Counted from the stretch's first letter, positions 7,590-16,747 are shown. The stretch: DNA of 64,000 nucleotides from an uncultured Oscillospiraceae bacterium (GCA_934481445.1 CAKSPC010000005.1:1-64000); one strand, 5' to 3'. Notes: generated by a model not told the origin, from the letters alone. Made by a program: numbers and translations.

Positions 7590-8579
7590 ATGGCAGAATT
7601 AACGATAAATATGGACAGCACCGAGCAGCTCCGCGCTGTGTTCGGCAATTTCGACAGCAACGTAAATCTGATACAGAAAGCCTTCGGCGTTACGATATTC
7701 AGCCGCGGAAGCGACGTTAAGATCAGCGGCGAGGAGCCCGGCGTTACCCGCGCGGAAACCGCCATGCACACCCTCTGCGCGATGTTCGCGCGGGGCGAAG
7801 CGATAACCGACCAGAACGTCCGCTACGCTATCTCCCTGGTAAACGAAGGCAGCGAGGGCGAGATGGAGAAGATGTCGGGGGACTGCGTGTGCGTCAGCTA
7901 CGCGGGCAAGCCCATCAAGCCCAAGACGGTCGGGCAGAAAAAATACTGCGACATGATACGCAATAACACCATAACATTCGGCGTCGGCCCTGCGGGCACG
8001 GGCAAGACCTACCTTGCCGTGGCGCTGGCGGTGACGGCGTTCAAGCAGCACAGCGTTCAGCGGATAATCCTCACACGCCCCGCGGTGGAAGCGGGTGAGA
8101 AGCTCGGATTTCTTCCCGGCGATCTTCAGAACAAGGTAGACCCCTACCTCCGCCCGCTTTACGACGCGCTTTTCGATATGTTCGGGCAGGAGGCTTTCGC
8201 GCGGCTTCAGGAAAAGGGCGCGATAGAGGTCGCTCCTCTGGCATATATGAGAGGACGCACGCTGGACGACAGCTTCATCATCCTCGACGAAGCGCAGAAC
8301 ACCACCCGCGAGCAGATGAAGATGTTCCTCACCCGACTGGGCTTCAACAGCAAAATGGTCATAACGGGTGACATCACGCAGATAGACCTGCCGGATTCGA
8401 CGAAATCGGGGCTTATCGAAGCGCTGCGGGTGCTGAAAAACGTCGAGGATATCGGACAGAACAGGTTCACCGAAAAGGATGTTGTGCGCCACAAGCTGGT
8501 GCAGGACATCGTAAAGGCATACGACGATTATCATGCCGAAGCGCAGAAAAAATTCGGCGACGGGAGGAGATCAAGATGA
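7590..8579 (+). CDS. phoH: PhoH-like P-loop ATPase
   Basis: A 329-residue protein of the PhoH/YlaK family, cytoplasmic ATPases linked to RNA metabolism. It has a short N-terminal KH-like region (FGNFDSNVNLIQKAFGVTI… with SRGSDVKISGEE), Walker A GPAGTGKT near residue 134, an ILTRPAVEAGEKLGFLPGD segment typical of the family, and Walker B SFIILDEAQN near residue 228. AAGGAG precedes the ATG at 7590. It overlaps ybeY by four bases, the conserved phoH-ybeY pairing, which suggests a shared role in rRNA processing or quality control. Confidence 0.95.
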   Translation: MAELTINMDSTEQLRAVFGNFDSNVNLIQKAFGVTIFSRGSDVKISGEEPGVTRAETAMHTLCAMFARGEAITDQNVRYAISLVNEGSEGEMEKMSGDCVCVSYAGKPIKPKTVGQKKYCDMIRNNTITFGVGPAGTGKTYLAVALAVTAFKQHSVQRIILTRPAVEAGEKLGFLPGDLQNKVDPYLRPLYDALFDMFGQEAFARLQEKGAIEVAPLAYMRGRTLDDSFIILDEAQNTTREQMKMFLTRLGFNSKMVITGDITQIDLPDSTKSGLIEALRVLKNVEDIGQNRFTEKDVVRHKLVQDIVKAYDDYHAEAQKKFGDGRRSR

Positions 8580-9055
8580 AAATATACATCTATTTAAGCA
8601 ACGAGCAGGACAAGGTGCCCCTGCCAGAGGATACCGAAAAGCTTATAGAAATATGCGCCATGGGCGCCCTTGAGGAAGAGGGGATAGACGATGACGCGGA
8701 GCTTTCCGTAACCCTCACCGACAACGAAAACATCCGCGTGATGAACAACGAGCACCGCGGGATAGACCGAGCAACGGACGTGCTTTCTTTCCCGATGGGT
8801 GACGAAAACGGCTTCGACACCGATCCCGAAACGAACGCGATAATCCTCGGGGATATCGTAATTTCGATGGAGCGCGCAAAGGAGCAGGCGGAGGAATACG
8901 GACACAGCTTCCGCCGCGAGTTCGCATTTCTGCTGATGCATTCGATGTTCCATCTGCTGGGCTACGACCATGTAAACAGCGAGGAAGAGGAGCGCGTGAT
9001 GTTCGGCAAGCAGGAGAAAGTCCTCGAAAAGCTCGGCATCACCCGCGAAAGCTGA
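8576..9055 (+). CDS. ybeY: Endoribonuclease YbeY (16S rRNA maturation)
   Basis: A 159-residue metal-dependent endoribonuclease. The zinc-binding motif H-S-M-F-H-L-L-G-Y-D-H (residues ~122-132) matches the family H-x3-H-x5-H signature, and RATDVLSFPMGDE upstream is also conserved. YbeY matures the 3' end of 16S rRNA and takes part in late 70S quality control. ATG 8576 overlaps the phoH stop (ATGA). The next gene, dgkA, starts two bases after its stop. Confidence 0.96.
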   Translation: MKIYIYLSNEQDKVPLPEDTEKLIEICAMGALEEEGIDDDAELSVTLTDNENIRVMNNEHRGIDRATDVLSFPMGDENGFDTDPETNAIILGDIVISMERAKEQAEEYGHSFRREFAFLLMHSMFHLLGYDHVNSEEEERVMFGKQEKVLEKLGITRES

Positions 9056-9056
9056 T

Positions 9057-9524
9057 ATGAAAAAGTTCCTTAAAGGCTTTGGTTTCGCGGCGCGGGGGAT
9101 AGCACATACGTTGGCGACGGAGCGGAATTTTCGGTTCCATCTGTGCGCGGCGGCGTTTGTCGTGTACTTCGCGGCGAGGTTTTATGAGCTTTCCCGCGGG
9201 GAATGGGCGGTGCTGCTGCTTACGTTTGCGGCGGTGATGTCCGCGGAGATGTTTAACACCGCGCTGGAGCGGCTGGCGGACAAGGCTTCCCCCGAAAAAA
9301 ACGAGCTTACAAAGCACAGCAAGGACTGCGCCGCGGGGGCGGTGCTGGTTTCGGCGGTGTTTGCCGTCGGGGTTGGGATAGCGCTGTTCTGGGATACTGA
9401 GCGTTTCGCGGCAATTCTGGCTCATTTCACCGGGGGGTGGCATCGCCCCGTGCTGCTTCTTATTGCAGTCGCGGCGTCGGTGTGCGCGGTGTTCCTGCCC
9501 GAAGAACGGCGAAGAAATAATTGA
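9057..9524 (+). CDS. dgkA: Undecaprenol/diacylglycerol kinase
   Basis: A 155-residue integral membrane kinase of the DgkA family: FAARGIAHTLATERNFRFHL at the N terminus, then FAAVMSAEMFNTALERLAD (catalytic Glu and Asn, residues ~59-77) and HSKDCAAGAVLVSAV. In Firmicutes these enzymes phosphorylate undecaprenol for cell-wall lipid recycling rather than diacylglycerol. About 30 residues longer than the usual 120-130, with an additional C-terminal membrane helix (PVLLLIAVAASVCAVFL). The phoH-ybeY-dgkA order is common in Firmicutes. The ribosome binding site is weak, so translational coupling to ybeY is likely. Confidence 0.93.
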   Translation: MKKFLKGFGFAARGIAHTLATERNFRFHLCAAAFVVYFAARFYELSRGEWAVLLLTFAAVMSAEMFNTALERLADKASPEKNELTKHSKDCAAGAVLVSAVFAVGVGIALFWDTERFAAILAHFTGGWHRPVLLLIAVAASVCAVFLPEERRRNN

Positions 9525-9554
9525 TCTAATTTAAGTTGAAACAGCTCAAACTGC

Positions 9555-9583
9555 TTGATTTTTAAGCTCGTATGTGCTATACT
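9555..9583 (+). promoter_or_regulatory. Sigma-A promoter of the EAL protein gene
   Basis: TTGATT (9555-9560) and TATACT (9578-9583) are 17 bases apart, giving a leader of about 35 bases before the ATG at 9626. Confidence 0.7.
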
Positions 9584-9625
9584 TAGTATGTAGAAGAAAA
9601 AACCAAACGACAAAGAAGGCATACT

Positions 9626-11554
9626 ATGAATTATATAACTGAATTCAACATGGCGGCCGTCGCGATAGATCTGCTGCTGATAGTTATTTTTGCCGCGCGG
9701 AGAAACTACCCATGCACTAATACGCGCATTTATTTTGTTATGCTTCTCTGTGCAACGCTGGCGTCGGTGTTTGACCTTGTTTCCTCTTATACTATTATGC
9801 AGCCGGAACTTGTGCCGGTCTGGCTGAATTATGTCTTAAACATTGCGTACCTGTGGTCCTACAACATGACGTCGGTGACGTTCCTTGTTTATATCTGCGG
9901 GCTGACCCATCCGAAGAATTTCCCGAAATGGGTGAATTACACGGTGCTGGGGATAATATGCGCGGATACGCTGCTGCTTCTTACGACGCCGTTTACGGGG
10001 TGGATAATAACCTTCGACGGAGGGCAGTACAGCCACGGGCCGCTGTTCCCGGTGCTTTATGTCACGAGCGTGTTCATGCTCAGCTGCGTCGGCGCGTTCT
10101 TCATGAAATACAAGAAGAATATATCAATGTTTCAGTCGGCGCTTATAGTGGTTTTTGTGGTGGCGATAGTCGGCGCGATACTTGTCCAGTCGATGAACCG
10201 TGAGCTTCTTATACAGAACTTCGTTATCGCGCTTTATCTCATGCTGGTGTATATCTCCCTGCAAAATCCCGACGACTATTTTGACAAGGAAACTATGTGC
10301 TTTAACCGCCGCGCGTTCTATGAAACCGCGGGCAGGCACATCGACAAGAAACAGCCGTTCACCATCGTTGCTTTCACCGTGGACGAATTCCAGTACATGA
10401 ACCGTCTTATCGGCGGCAAGGCGTATTCGGAGCTTATCGGGAACACGGCGGAGTTCATGTGCGAAAAATACGGGAAAAAGTCCGTGTACCATCTCGAGGA
10501 CAACCGCTTCGGACTTATTCTCGACGGAAAGGAACGCCGTTCGGCGGATACTGTCGTGGAGGATATACTGGATTTCTTTAAAAAGCCCGTGTGCGAGCGC
10601 GGTATCGAGGTGCAGATAACCCCGTACATCTGCACGCTGAATTACCCCGAATTCAGGGTGGAGGAGGAGGACGACGTCCGCGACGCGCTCGAATATTCCG
10701 TGCGCGAGATGGCACGCAATCGCGAAAAAAACATCGTAAACGTCACCGCAGAAGCTCTGAACGAAAAGCGCCGCGAAACAAAGGTGATACATGCCATGCG
10801 CAGGGCAATGCGGCTCGACGGCTTCGATGTGTATTATCAGCCGATATATTCCGTTAAAAACGGCAGCTTCCGCTCGGCGGAGGCGCTCATCCGCCTGAAG
10901 GACGATGAACTCGGCTTCATCAGCCCGGATGAATTTATCCCCATCGCGGAGAAAAACGGAATGATAATCGAAATAGGCGATATGGTTTTCAGAACAGTCT
11001 GCAGCTTCATGGCAAACGGCGAGGCGGATAAGCTCGGCATAGACTACATCGAAGTCAATCTTTCCACCGTGCAGTGTATGCAGGAAAACCTCGCACAGAA
11101 GCTGATGGACGTCATGAACGAATACGGCATCGCCGCAGAGCGCATCAATTTTGAGATAACCGAAACCGCCCATACAGTAAACGAGGAAGTGCTGCACAAG
11201 AATATGTCGGCGCTGATAAATATAGGCTCCAGCTTCTCCATGGACGACTACGGCACGGGATTTTCCACTGCGAATTACCTTATCTCCCTGCCGATGAAAA
11301 TTGTCAAGATAGACAAGAGTATTCTCTGGCCCGCCATGGATGACAACGACGCCATGATGATACTCCGTCACACAGTAAGTATGCTGCATTCGCTCAATAA
11401 GGAAATCGTTGTTGAGGGCGTAGAAACTGCCCAAATGGCAGAATTGCTCTGCGGTATGGGCTGCGACTTCCTGCAGGGCTTCCTGTACTCCAGACCGCTT
11501 CCACAGGGGGATTTCGTGAAGTTCCTCAAGGAAAACTCGGTCAGTGCGCAGTAA
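9626..11554 (+). CDS. Membrane EAL-domain protein with degenerate GGDEF
   Basis: A 642-residue protein. Residues 1-210 form about seven membrane helices, a 7TM-type sensor. Residues ~225-370 fold like GGDEF, but the signature place reads HLEDNRFGLIL, so it should not make cyclic di-GMP. Residues ~385-640 are an EAL phosphodiesterase domain: AEALIRL, VNLSTVQC, NFEITETAH, SMDDYGTGFS, KIDKSIL and VVEGVETAQM with QGFLYSRPLP keep the metal and catalytic residues. The likely role is membrane-sensed hydrolysis of cyclic di-GMP. Own promoter at 9555 and a hairpin after the stop make it monocistronic. Confidence 0.88.
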   Translation: MNYITEFNMAAVAIDLLLIVIFAARRNYPCTNTRIYFVMLLCATLASVFDLVSSYTIMQPELVPVWLNYVLNIAYLWSYNMTSVTFLVYICGLTHPKNFPKWVNYTVLGIICADTLLLLTTPFTGWIITFDGGQYSHGPLFPVLYVTSVFMLSCVGAFFMKYKKNISMFQSALIVVFVVAIVGAILVQSMNRELLIQNFVIALYLMLVYISLQNPDDYFDKETMCFNRRAFYETAGRHIDKKQPFTIVAFTVDEFQYMNRLIGGKAYSELIGNTAEFMCEKYGKKSVYHLEDNRFGLILDGKERRSADTVVEDILDFFKKPVCERGIEVQITPYICTLNYPEFRVEEEDDVRDALEYSVREMARNREKNIVNVTAEALNEKRRETKVIHAMRRAMRLDGFDVYYQPIYSVKNGSFRSAEALIRLKDDELGFISPDEFIPIAEKNGMIIEIGDMVFRTVCSFMANGEADKLGIDYIEVNLSTVQCMQENLAQKLMDVMNEYGIAAERINFEITETAHTVNEEVLHKNMSALINIGSSFSMDDYGTGFSTANYLISLPMKIVKIDKSILWPAMDDNDAMMILRHTVSMLHSLNKEIVVEGVETAQMAELLCGMGCDFLQGFLYSRPLPQGDFVKFLKENSVSAQ

Positions 11555-11563
11555 GAATTTTTT

Positions 11564-11590
11564 ATCCCCGCCCGCAGCGGCGGGGATTTC
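11564..11590 (+). terminator. Hairpin terminator after the EAL gene
   Basis: Perfect stem ATCCCCGCC/GGCGGGGAT (11564-11572 with 11579-11587), 6-base loop, followed by a short T stretch. Confidence 0.55.
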
Positions 11591-11626
11591 TGTATCACAA
11601 ACGATACATATAAGCAGGCGAAAGTG

Positions 11627-11635
11627 TGCTATAAT
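11627..11635 (+). promoter_or_regulatory. Extended -10 promoter of sbcDC
   Basis: TGCTATAAT (TG at 11627, TATAAT 11630-11635) is an extended -10 element; no clear -35 is visible 17 bases upstream. AAGGAG precedes the sbcD start at 11663. Confidence 0.55.
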
Positions 11636-11662
11636 AGAAAATAAAACCATAAGGAGCGTACC

Positions 11663-12784
11663 ATGAGATTATTTCATACAGGCGACCTTCACATCGGAAA
11701 GCGCCCGGGAAACCGCAGCCTTGCCGACGACATCCGCGAGGTAATGCTCGGGCAGGTGCTCGGCACGGCATTCGAAAAATACCGCCCGGATGGGCTGATA
11801 ATTGCGGGGGATATATACGACCGCAGCGCGCCCTCCGCCGAGGCTGTGGCGGTTTTCGATGAGATAATTTCCCGCGCGGTGGAGCTTTCCCTGCCGCTTT
11901 ACATAATCAGCGGAAACCACGACAGCGACCGCCGCATTTCCTACGGCAGGGAAATTTTTCTGCGGGGCGGCGTGCATATCTCACGCCCGTTCACCGCGGA
12001 CAGCGGGATATACACCGCGCAGTGCGGCGGCGTGGATATCGCGCTTATGCCATATGTTTCGAAGGAGCAGGTGAAAAGCTGCTTCCCCGATGAAAGCATA
12101 GAAACCGCCACGGACGCCGTGCGCACGGTGCTGGCGCATTCGGGGCTACCGCGAGGGGGACGCCCCTGCGTCCTGGCGGCGCACCTTGCGGTGGGTAATT
12201 TCGGCGCGGACGCGGTGGGCACTCTCGACCTCGTCGACCCGTCGGTTTTCGAGGGGTTTGCGTATACGGCGCTGGGGCATTTCCACACCCCGCGCAATGC
12301 TGCTGAGAATGTCCGCTACTGCGGCTCGCCGCTGTGCTACTCGCAGAGCGAGGCACAGCGCGGCGCTCAGAAATACCTTGACATTATTGATATCGCGGAG
12401 GATGGCGCGGTTTCCGTGGAGCATTTCCCGCTGAAGCCGCTGCACGAGGTGCGGCTGATAACCGACAGCCTTGAAAATATCCTTTCGGATAAACACCCCG
12501 CTTCGGAGGATTATGTTTACGTCACCATTACCGAAAACGACAGCTTCGGCAGCAACGCGGAGCGCATCGGTCGGAAATTCCCGAACTACGTTTCGATAAG
12601 CTATAAACTCGCGGGGGCGCAGGCGGAGGGAGATATCCCCACGGCAGAGAGCACGGAGCTTTCTTTCGGGGAACTGCTTTCGGGATTTTATAAGGAGATG
12701 TGCGGCAGGGAAATCGGCGCGGAATTGCTGAAAACAGCGGAGGATATCTTTGAAGAATGCCGCCGCGGGGAGGATACGGAATGA
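11663..12784 (+). CDS. sbcD: Nuclease SbcCD subunit D
   Basis: A 373-residue calcineurin-like phosphoesterase, the nuclease subunit of SbcCD (bacterial Mre11). Motifs in order: HTGDLHIGKRPGN (residues ~5-17), IIAGDIYDRSAPS, IISGNHDSDRR, LAAHLAVGN and ALGHFHTPRN, which supply the two-metal site. SbcCD cuts DNA hairpins and long palindromes and removes proteins from DNA ends. It overlaps sbcC by four bases (ATGA at 12781), so the two subunits are translated together. The palindromic elements elsewhere in this window are the kind of structure this nuclease attacks. Confidence 0.96.
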   Translation: MRLFHTGDLHIGKRPGNRSLADDIREVMLGQVLGTAFEKYRPDGLIIAGDIYDRSAPSAEAVAVFDEIISRAVELSLPLYIISGNHDSDRRISYGREIFLRGGVHISRPFTADSGIYTAQCGGVDIALMPYVSKEQVKSCFPDESIETATDAVRTVLAHSGLPRGGRPCVLAAHLAVGNFGADAVGTLDLVDPSVFEGFAYTALGHFHTPRNAAENVRYCGSPLCYSQSEAQRGAQKYLDIIDIAEDGAVSVEHFPLKPLHEVRLITDSLENILSDKHPASEDYVYVTITENDSFGSNAERIGRKFPNYVSISYKLAGAQAEGDIPTAESTELSFGELLSGFYKEMCGREIGAELLKTAEDIFEECRRGEDTE

Positions 12785-15700
12785 TACTGAAAAAACTCAC
12801 GCTCAAAGGATTTTCCCCCTATCGCACGGAGCAGTCGGTGGATCTGACCCGCTACCTCGGTAGGACATTCCTCATTACCGGCGACACAGGCGCGGGAAAG
12901 ACCTCGATATTCGACGGGATAATCTACGCGCTCTACGGCAAGGCCAGCGGAGCGCTCCGCAGCGAAAGCACCCTGCGAAATCAGGAGCTTTCCAAAAAGG
13001 AGGAAAGCTTCGCGGAGCTTTCTTTCAGCGTAAACGGAACTGACTATCTCGTCCACAGGGCGGTAAGGGCGGACGGAAAAGCCGCCAAAAAGGACGACTG
13101 CCGCCTTACATGGGAGGACAAGTACGTCGAGGGAAAGACCGCTGTAACGGACGAAATAACGCGGCTGCTGGGGTTCGACGCGGACGCATTCTGCCGCATA
13201 TCCATGCTGGCGCAGGGGGAGTTTTCGGAGTTTCTCAACATGAAGAGCGGCGACCGCGAAAAGGTGCTGCGGCGCGTTTTCGGGACGTATCTCTACGAGC
13301 AGTTCGAAAATAAACTGAAAGAGCGCGCCGACGCGGGCAGGACCGCCCGCACCGAAGCCGAAGCGAAATACCGCGCGGTTTCGGCGGGAATGCGCCGTTA
13401 TCTCCCCGACGGGGATGACGGGTTGTTTGAAGACCTTTCCCGCTGCGGGGAGTTATGCAGTGCGGTTTCGAAGCTTGGGGAGAGCACCTCGGAGGAACTG
13501 GCGCAGGCGGAAAAGCGGGAGCAGGAGCTGCGAGTATCCTCCGCCGAGGCGTCTTCAGCGGAAGCTGCGGGCAGGGCGCTGAACGGCCGCTTCGACGCGC
13601 TGGACAAGGCGCGGGCGGAACTCGACGCCCTGCGCAGTCTTGGCACGGGCAACGAAGCTAAGAAGCTTCGCCTTGCGATGAGAGAAAAGGCGGAGCGGGT
13701 CAAGCCGTATTCCGACAGAGCTAATGACCGCGCGAAAATGCTCGCGGAAAAGCGAGGGGAACTTTCCACCGCCGAAAAGGCAGCGCAGTCCGCCGCAGTT
13801 TCCCTCGAAAAAGCCCGCGCCGAAGCCGCGAAGATATCCGAAATGCAGTCCGAGCGCGACCAGCTGATCTCGCAGAAGCCCGCGCTGGATATGCTGGCGG
13901 GGGCGTTTTCGCGGCGGGAGGAGCTTTCCGCGCAGCTTAAACTGCACGAAAAATCCGCCGCAAAGGCGGAGAAAACGCTGAAGCAGACCGAGGAGCAGCT
14001 TAAAGCCGCCGCCGAGGAGGAAACATCCCTATCAGAGCGGCGTAAAACCGCAGAGGAAACCGCGGCGAAATCTCCGCTGTACAAAAAGGAACTGGACGAA
14101 TACAAGCGCGCTGACGGCGACTGCGCGGCGCTGATAAAATCGCTGAAAGCCCTTGCGGGGGCAAATTCCGAGCTGACGGAGCGCGGCAGGGAATACGAAA
14201 GCGCCGCGGCGCTCTCGGACGAAAAGGAACTTGCATTCAACACGGCGCAGGGGCGTTTCTATGCGAATGCCGCATGGCGGCTGGCGCAGCGGCTCGGAAA
14301 GGGCGAAGCCTGCCCCGTCTGCGGCTCAACGGAGCACCCCGCCCCCGCGCACTCAATTGAGAATGCCCCCACGGAGGACGAGATAAACGCGCTCAAGGAT
14401 GAATCCGACCGCCTGCGGGAGCTTCGCGGGGAAGCGGACAAGCACCTCGCAAAGGCGCAGGAGCGGCTTAATGCCGCGGAGAATTCCGCTGCGGAAATGT
14501 ACAAGCGCGTTTTCGGGGTCGAGCCCGAAACGGAAGCGCTGTATTCAGCGGAAAGCGCCGCAGCGGAAAAGCGCGCGGAAATAAAGGCGGGGATAAAGCT
14601 TGCCGAAAAGGCTCTTTCCGAAGCGGAAGCGGCGGCGGAGCTTTCCGAAAAAACGGCTCGGGAGCTTGCGGATATCTCTGAAAAAACAAAGGAATACGCC
14701 GAGCGGCGCGCTGCCGCGGAAGCGGAAATATCCCGCGCAAGGGAGAACATAGCGGCGGTTTCCGCGCAGCTTGAGGATTGCGCGGGTAGGATATCCGAGA
14801 ACACCTCCGCGCTGAAAATGCCCGACGGTGAGGGCGTCCCCGAGGATAAATCCGCGGCGGAAAAGCTTTCCGAAAAATGGAGCTGCCGCGTCGCGGGGAT
14901 CGAAGCGGCGGTGCCAGCCCTTGAGCAGGGGCTGAAGCAGGCGGAAAGCGCTTCTGCGGAAGCGTCGGGGGCGCTCGGAAAATCCCGCGAGAACGCCGAG
15001 TCTGCGGCGGAAGCTTCCGCGGCGGCGGAGCGGGAGTTCATCCGCGCGGCGGAGGAGAACGGATTTTCCGATACAGCGGCGGCGGAGCGCGCATTGATGA
15101 CCGAGGAGGAATACGCGCGGCTCACCGACGAAGTGAACGGCTATGCGGAGCGGCTCGCGGCGGCGGAGAAGCTGCTGTCGACGATAACCGAGGAGCTTTC
15201 GGGGAAGCAGCGCGCGGACATCGCCGCGCTTTCCGAGCGCAGCGGGGAATTGTCCCGCAGGCTGTCCGAGGTCACGCGTTCGGCGGGAAGCCTTACGGAA
15301 CTCGGCGCGGCGCTGGCGGCGGGCGGAAAGCAGCTGGCGGCGGCGCGGACGGAATACGACAATGTCTGCGGGAAATACGCCGGGCTGGGCGAATTGGCGG
15401 CGCTGGTTTCGGGCAAGGGAACCGGCGCGGCGGCGAAACTCAGCCTTGAACGGTATGTTCAGGGACAGTTTTTCGACGAGGTGCTGAAGCGTGCGAACGT
15501 AAGGCTTAACGGGCTGAGCGGCGGGCGGTACAGCTTTGTCCGCCGCATAAGCAACGCCAAGGCGAGCCAGACGTCGGGGCTGGATATCGACGTTGCGGAT
15601 CTCAACGCGGGTCCCGACACTGTGCGCAGCGTTTCCACGCTGTCCGGCGGCGAGAGCTTTCTCGCTTCGTTCGCGCTGGCGATAGGGCTGTCGGATTACA

Positions 15701-15930
15701 CGATGGAGGTAAACGGTGGCAGGGCGACGGATGTCCTGTTCGTGGACGAGGGCTTCAGCGCGCTGGACGAAAACACTTTCGAGCAGGCAATGGAGGTCAT
15801 CAACGGCATTTCATCCGAAAACAGGCTGGTGGGGATAGTGTCCCATGTCCGCGAGATACGCGAGCATTTCACCGAGGAGATCTATATCCGCAAGGGAAAC
15901 GACGGCAGCAGGATAGAGCAGAAGCTGTAG
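12781..15930 (+). CDS. sbcC: Nuclease SbcCD subunit C (SMC-like ATPase)
   Basis: 1049 residues, starting at ATG 12781 with GGGAGGA at 12767-12773. N-terminal Walker A GDTGAGKTS at residues 34-42; long Ala/Glu/Lys-rich coiled coils on both sides of a zinc hook CPVCG with Cys511 and Cys514; then STLSGGESFLASFALAIG signature (~residue 952) and Walker B DVLFVDEGFSALD (~984). The bacterial Rad50 homologue: ATP binding at the joined ends opens and closes SbcD active sites, and the hook dimerises arms. The coiled coil is extremely rich in GCG and GAA codons. Confidence 0.96.
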   Translation: MILKKLTLKGFSPYRTEQSVDLTRYLGRTFLITGDTGAGKTSIFDGIIYALYGKASGALRSESTLRNQELSKKEESFAELSFSVNGTDYLVHRAVRADGKAAKKDDCRLTWEDKYVEGKTAVTDEITRLLGFDADAFCRISMLAQGEFSEFLNMKSGDREKVLRRVFGTYLYEQFENKLKERADAGRTARTEAEAKYRAVSAGMRRYLPDGDDGLFEDLSRCGELCSAVSKLGESTSEELAQAEKREQELRVSSAEASSAEAAGRALNGRFDALDKARAELDALRSLGTGNEAKKLRLAMREKAERVKPYSDRANDRAKMLAEKRGELSTAEKAAQSAAVSLEKARAEAAKISEMQSERDQLISQKPALDMLAGAFSRREELSAQLKLHEKSAAKAEKTLKQTEEQLKAAAEEETSLSERRKTAEETAAKSPLYKKELDEYKRADGDCAALIKSLKALAGANSELTERGREYESAAALSDEKELAFNTAQGRFYANAAWRLAQRLGKGEACPVCGSTEHPAPAHSIENAPTEDEINALKDESDRLRELRGEADKHLAKAQERLNAAENSAAEMYKRVFGVEPETEALYSAESAAAEKRAEIKAGIKLAEKALSEAEAAAELSEKTARELADISEKTKEYAERRAAAEAEISRARENIAAVSAQLEDCAGRISENTSALKMPDGEGVPEDKSAAEKLSEKWSCRVAGIEAAVPALEQGLKQAESASAEASGALGKSRENAESAAEASAAAEREFIRAAEENGFSDTAAAERALMTEEEYARLTDEVNGYAERLAAAEKLLSTITEELSGKQRADIAALSERSGELSRRLSEVTRSAGSLTELGAALAAGGKQLAAARTEYDNVCGKYAGLGELAALVSGKGTGAAAKLSLERYVQGQFFDEVLKRANVRLNGLSGGRYSFVRRISNAKASQTSGLDIDVADLNAGPDTVRSVSTLSGGESFLASFALAIGLSDYTMEVNGGRATDVLFVDEGFSALDENTFEQAMEVINGISSENRLVGIVSHVREIREHFTEEIYIRKGNDGSRIEQKL

Positions 15931-16035
15931 AAAATCATCGAATAAATGTGGAAATACACGAATGCGCAATAAAATTCACGCAGTTTTCACAAAACCTACG
16001 TTATTTTAACATATAAAGTGGTTATAATTTATATT

Positions 16036-16156
16036 GTCGATGAGAGATAAACGAAAATCTCACCGATGCATTATTTTTGATACCGACCCTTTTCATATAA
16101 TTACCAACCAAACCAGCATCATACCCCTGTGAGAGATCACGGGGGTATGATGTTTT
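16036..16156 (+). ncRNA. Candidate small structured RNA
   Basis: Between a TATAAT-like box at 16023-16028 and a 16-bp GAGA-looped hairpin ending in TTTT (16117-16156) lie about 120 non-coding bases. A first hairpin (TCGATGAGA with TCTCACCGA, one mismatch, 16037-16066) and an unpaired, C/A-rich middle (TTACCAACCAAACCAGC) precede it. The last hairpin, CATCATACCCC…/…GGGGTATGATG, is a good intrinsic terminator. I do not recognise a known RNA class. The -35 region is weak, so an expressed RNA is only a proposal. Confidence 0.35.
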
Positions 16157-16278
16157 AAAAGGTACTGCTCCGCGCTGATTGGCGAATGCGCCCTCACGGG
16201 AGTGAATGCTCCGCCCGGGGCAGAAAACTCCGCTGCGCAGATTTCGGAAAAATTTTTCGGAAAAATTTAAAAATGGGG

Positions 16279-16307
16279 TTGACAAATCGAATTTGGTGTG
16301 ATATAAT
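16279..16307 (+). promoter_or_regulatory. Consensus sigma-A promoter of tRNA-Pro
   Basis: TTGACA (16279-16284), 17-base spacer and TATAAT (16302-16307); transcription would begin a few bases before the mature tRNA at 16324. Confidence 0.85.
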
Positions 16308-16323
16308 ATAACACGTTGAACGA

Positions 16324-16400
16324 CTGGGTGTGGCGCAGATTGGTAGCGCGCTACCTTGGGGTGGTAGAGGCCGCAGGTTCAAATCCTGTCACTCAGACCA
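16324..16400 (+). tRNA. tRNA-Pro, anticodon GGG
   Basis: A 77-base cloverleaf: acceptor CTGGGTG pairs with CACTCAG (one G-T), anticodon stem CTACC/GGTAG with loop TTGGGGT giving anticodon GGG (reads CCC/CCU), T arm with GGTTCAAATCC, discriminator A and an encoded CCA at 16398-16400. The anticodon GGG and the C at position 1 fit proline. A consensus promoter precedes it and two terminators follow it. Confidence 0.95.
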
Positions 16401-16403
16401 AAC

Positions 16404-16439
16404 GACCGCTTCTCGAAAGAGGAGCGGTTCTTTGTTTTT
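16404..16439 (+). terminator. tRNA-Pro terminator
   Basis: ACCGCTTCTC pairs with GAGGAGCGGT around GAAA, followed by TCTTTGTTTTT. Confidence 0.8.
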
Positions 16440-16455
16440 ACGGTCAAATATTCCG

Positions 16456-16497
16456 AAAATCTCCCTTCCATTTTGGAGGGGAGATTTTTTTATTTTT
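16456..16497 (+). terminator. Second hairpin terminator downstream of tRNA-Pro
   Basis: AATCTCCCTTCC pairs with GGAGGGGAGATT (one wobble) and is followed by TTTTTTATTTTT. It acts as a back-up terminator. The stretch from 16498 to 16626 holds no gene or clear signal. Confidence 0.75.
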
Positions 16498-16626
16498 ATA
16501 TGTAGAATTGCCCACGGCGGGTAATCTTGTCCCGATTTTATTTCCGCCGCCGACCCGCGGCACGAGTCATTCCTGTGCTTTTCACGCAGAAAAGATACCA
16601 TTTCGCGCAGATTGGCGGAAAAACTA

Positions 16627-16655
16627 TTGACGGTGGTATATCTTAATATTATAAT
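16627..16655 (+). promoter_or_regulatory. Sigma-A promoter of the dockerin protein gene
   Basis: TTGACG (16627-16632) and TATAAT (16650-16655) with a 17-base spacer. The leader is about 85 bases long, with AGGAGG at 16735-16740. Confidence 0.75.
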
Positions 16656-16747
16656 GTAATATAATCCTTTTATTATATAATGGAATTATTTTGGGATCCA
16701 TCATTCCACTGGGGATGGACTATGGTGTAACAGCAGGAGGTATTTTG

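Noticed and set aside
16324-16400. tRNA-Pro as the attachment site of an integrated element
   Set aside because: No partial copy of its 3' end is seen elsewhere in the window and no integrase gene is next to it.
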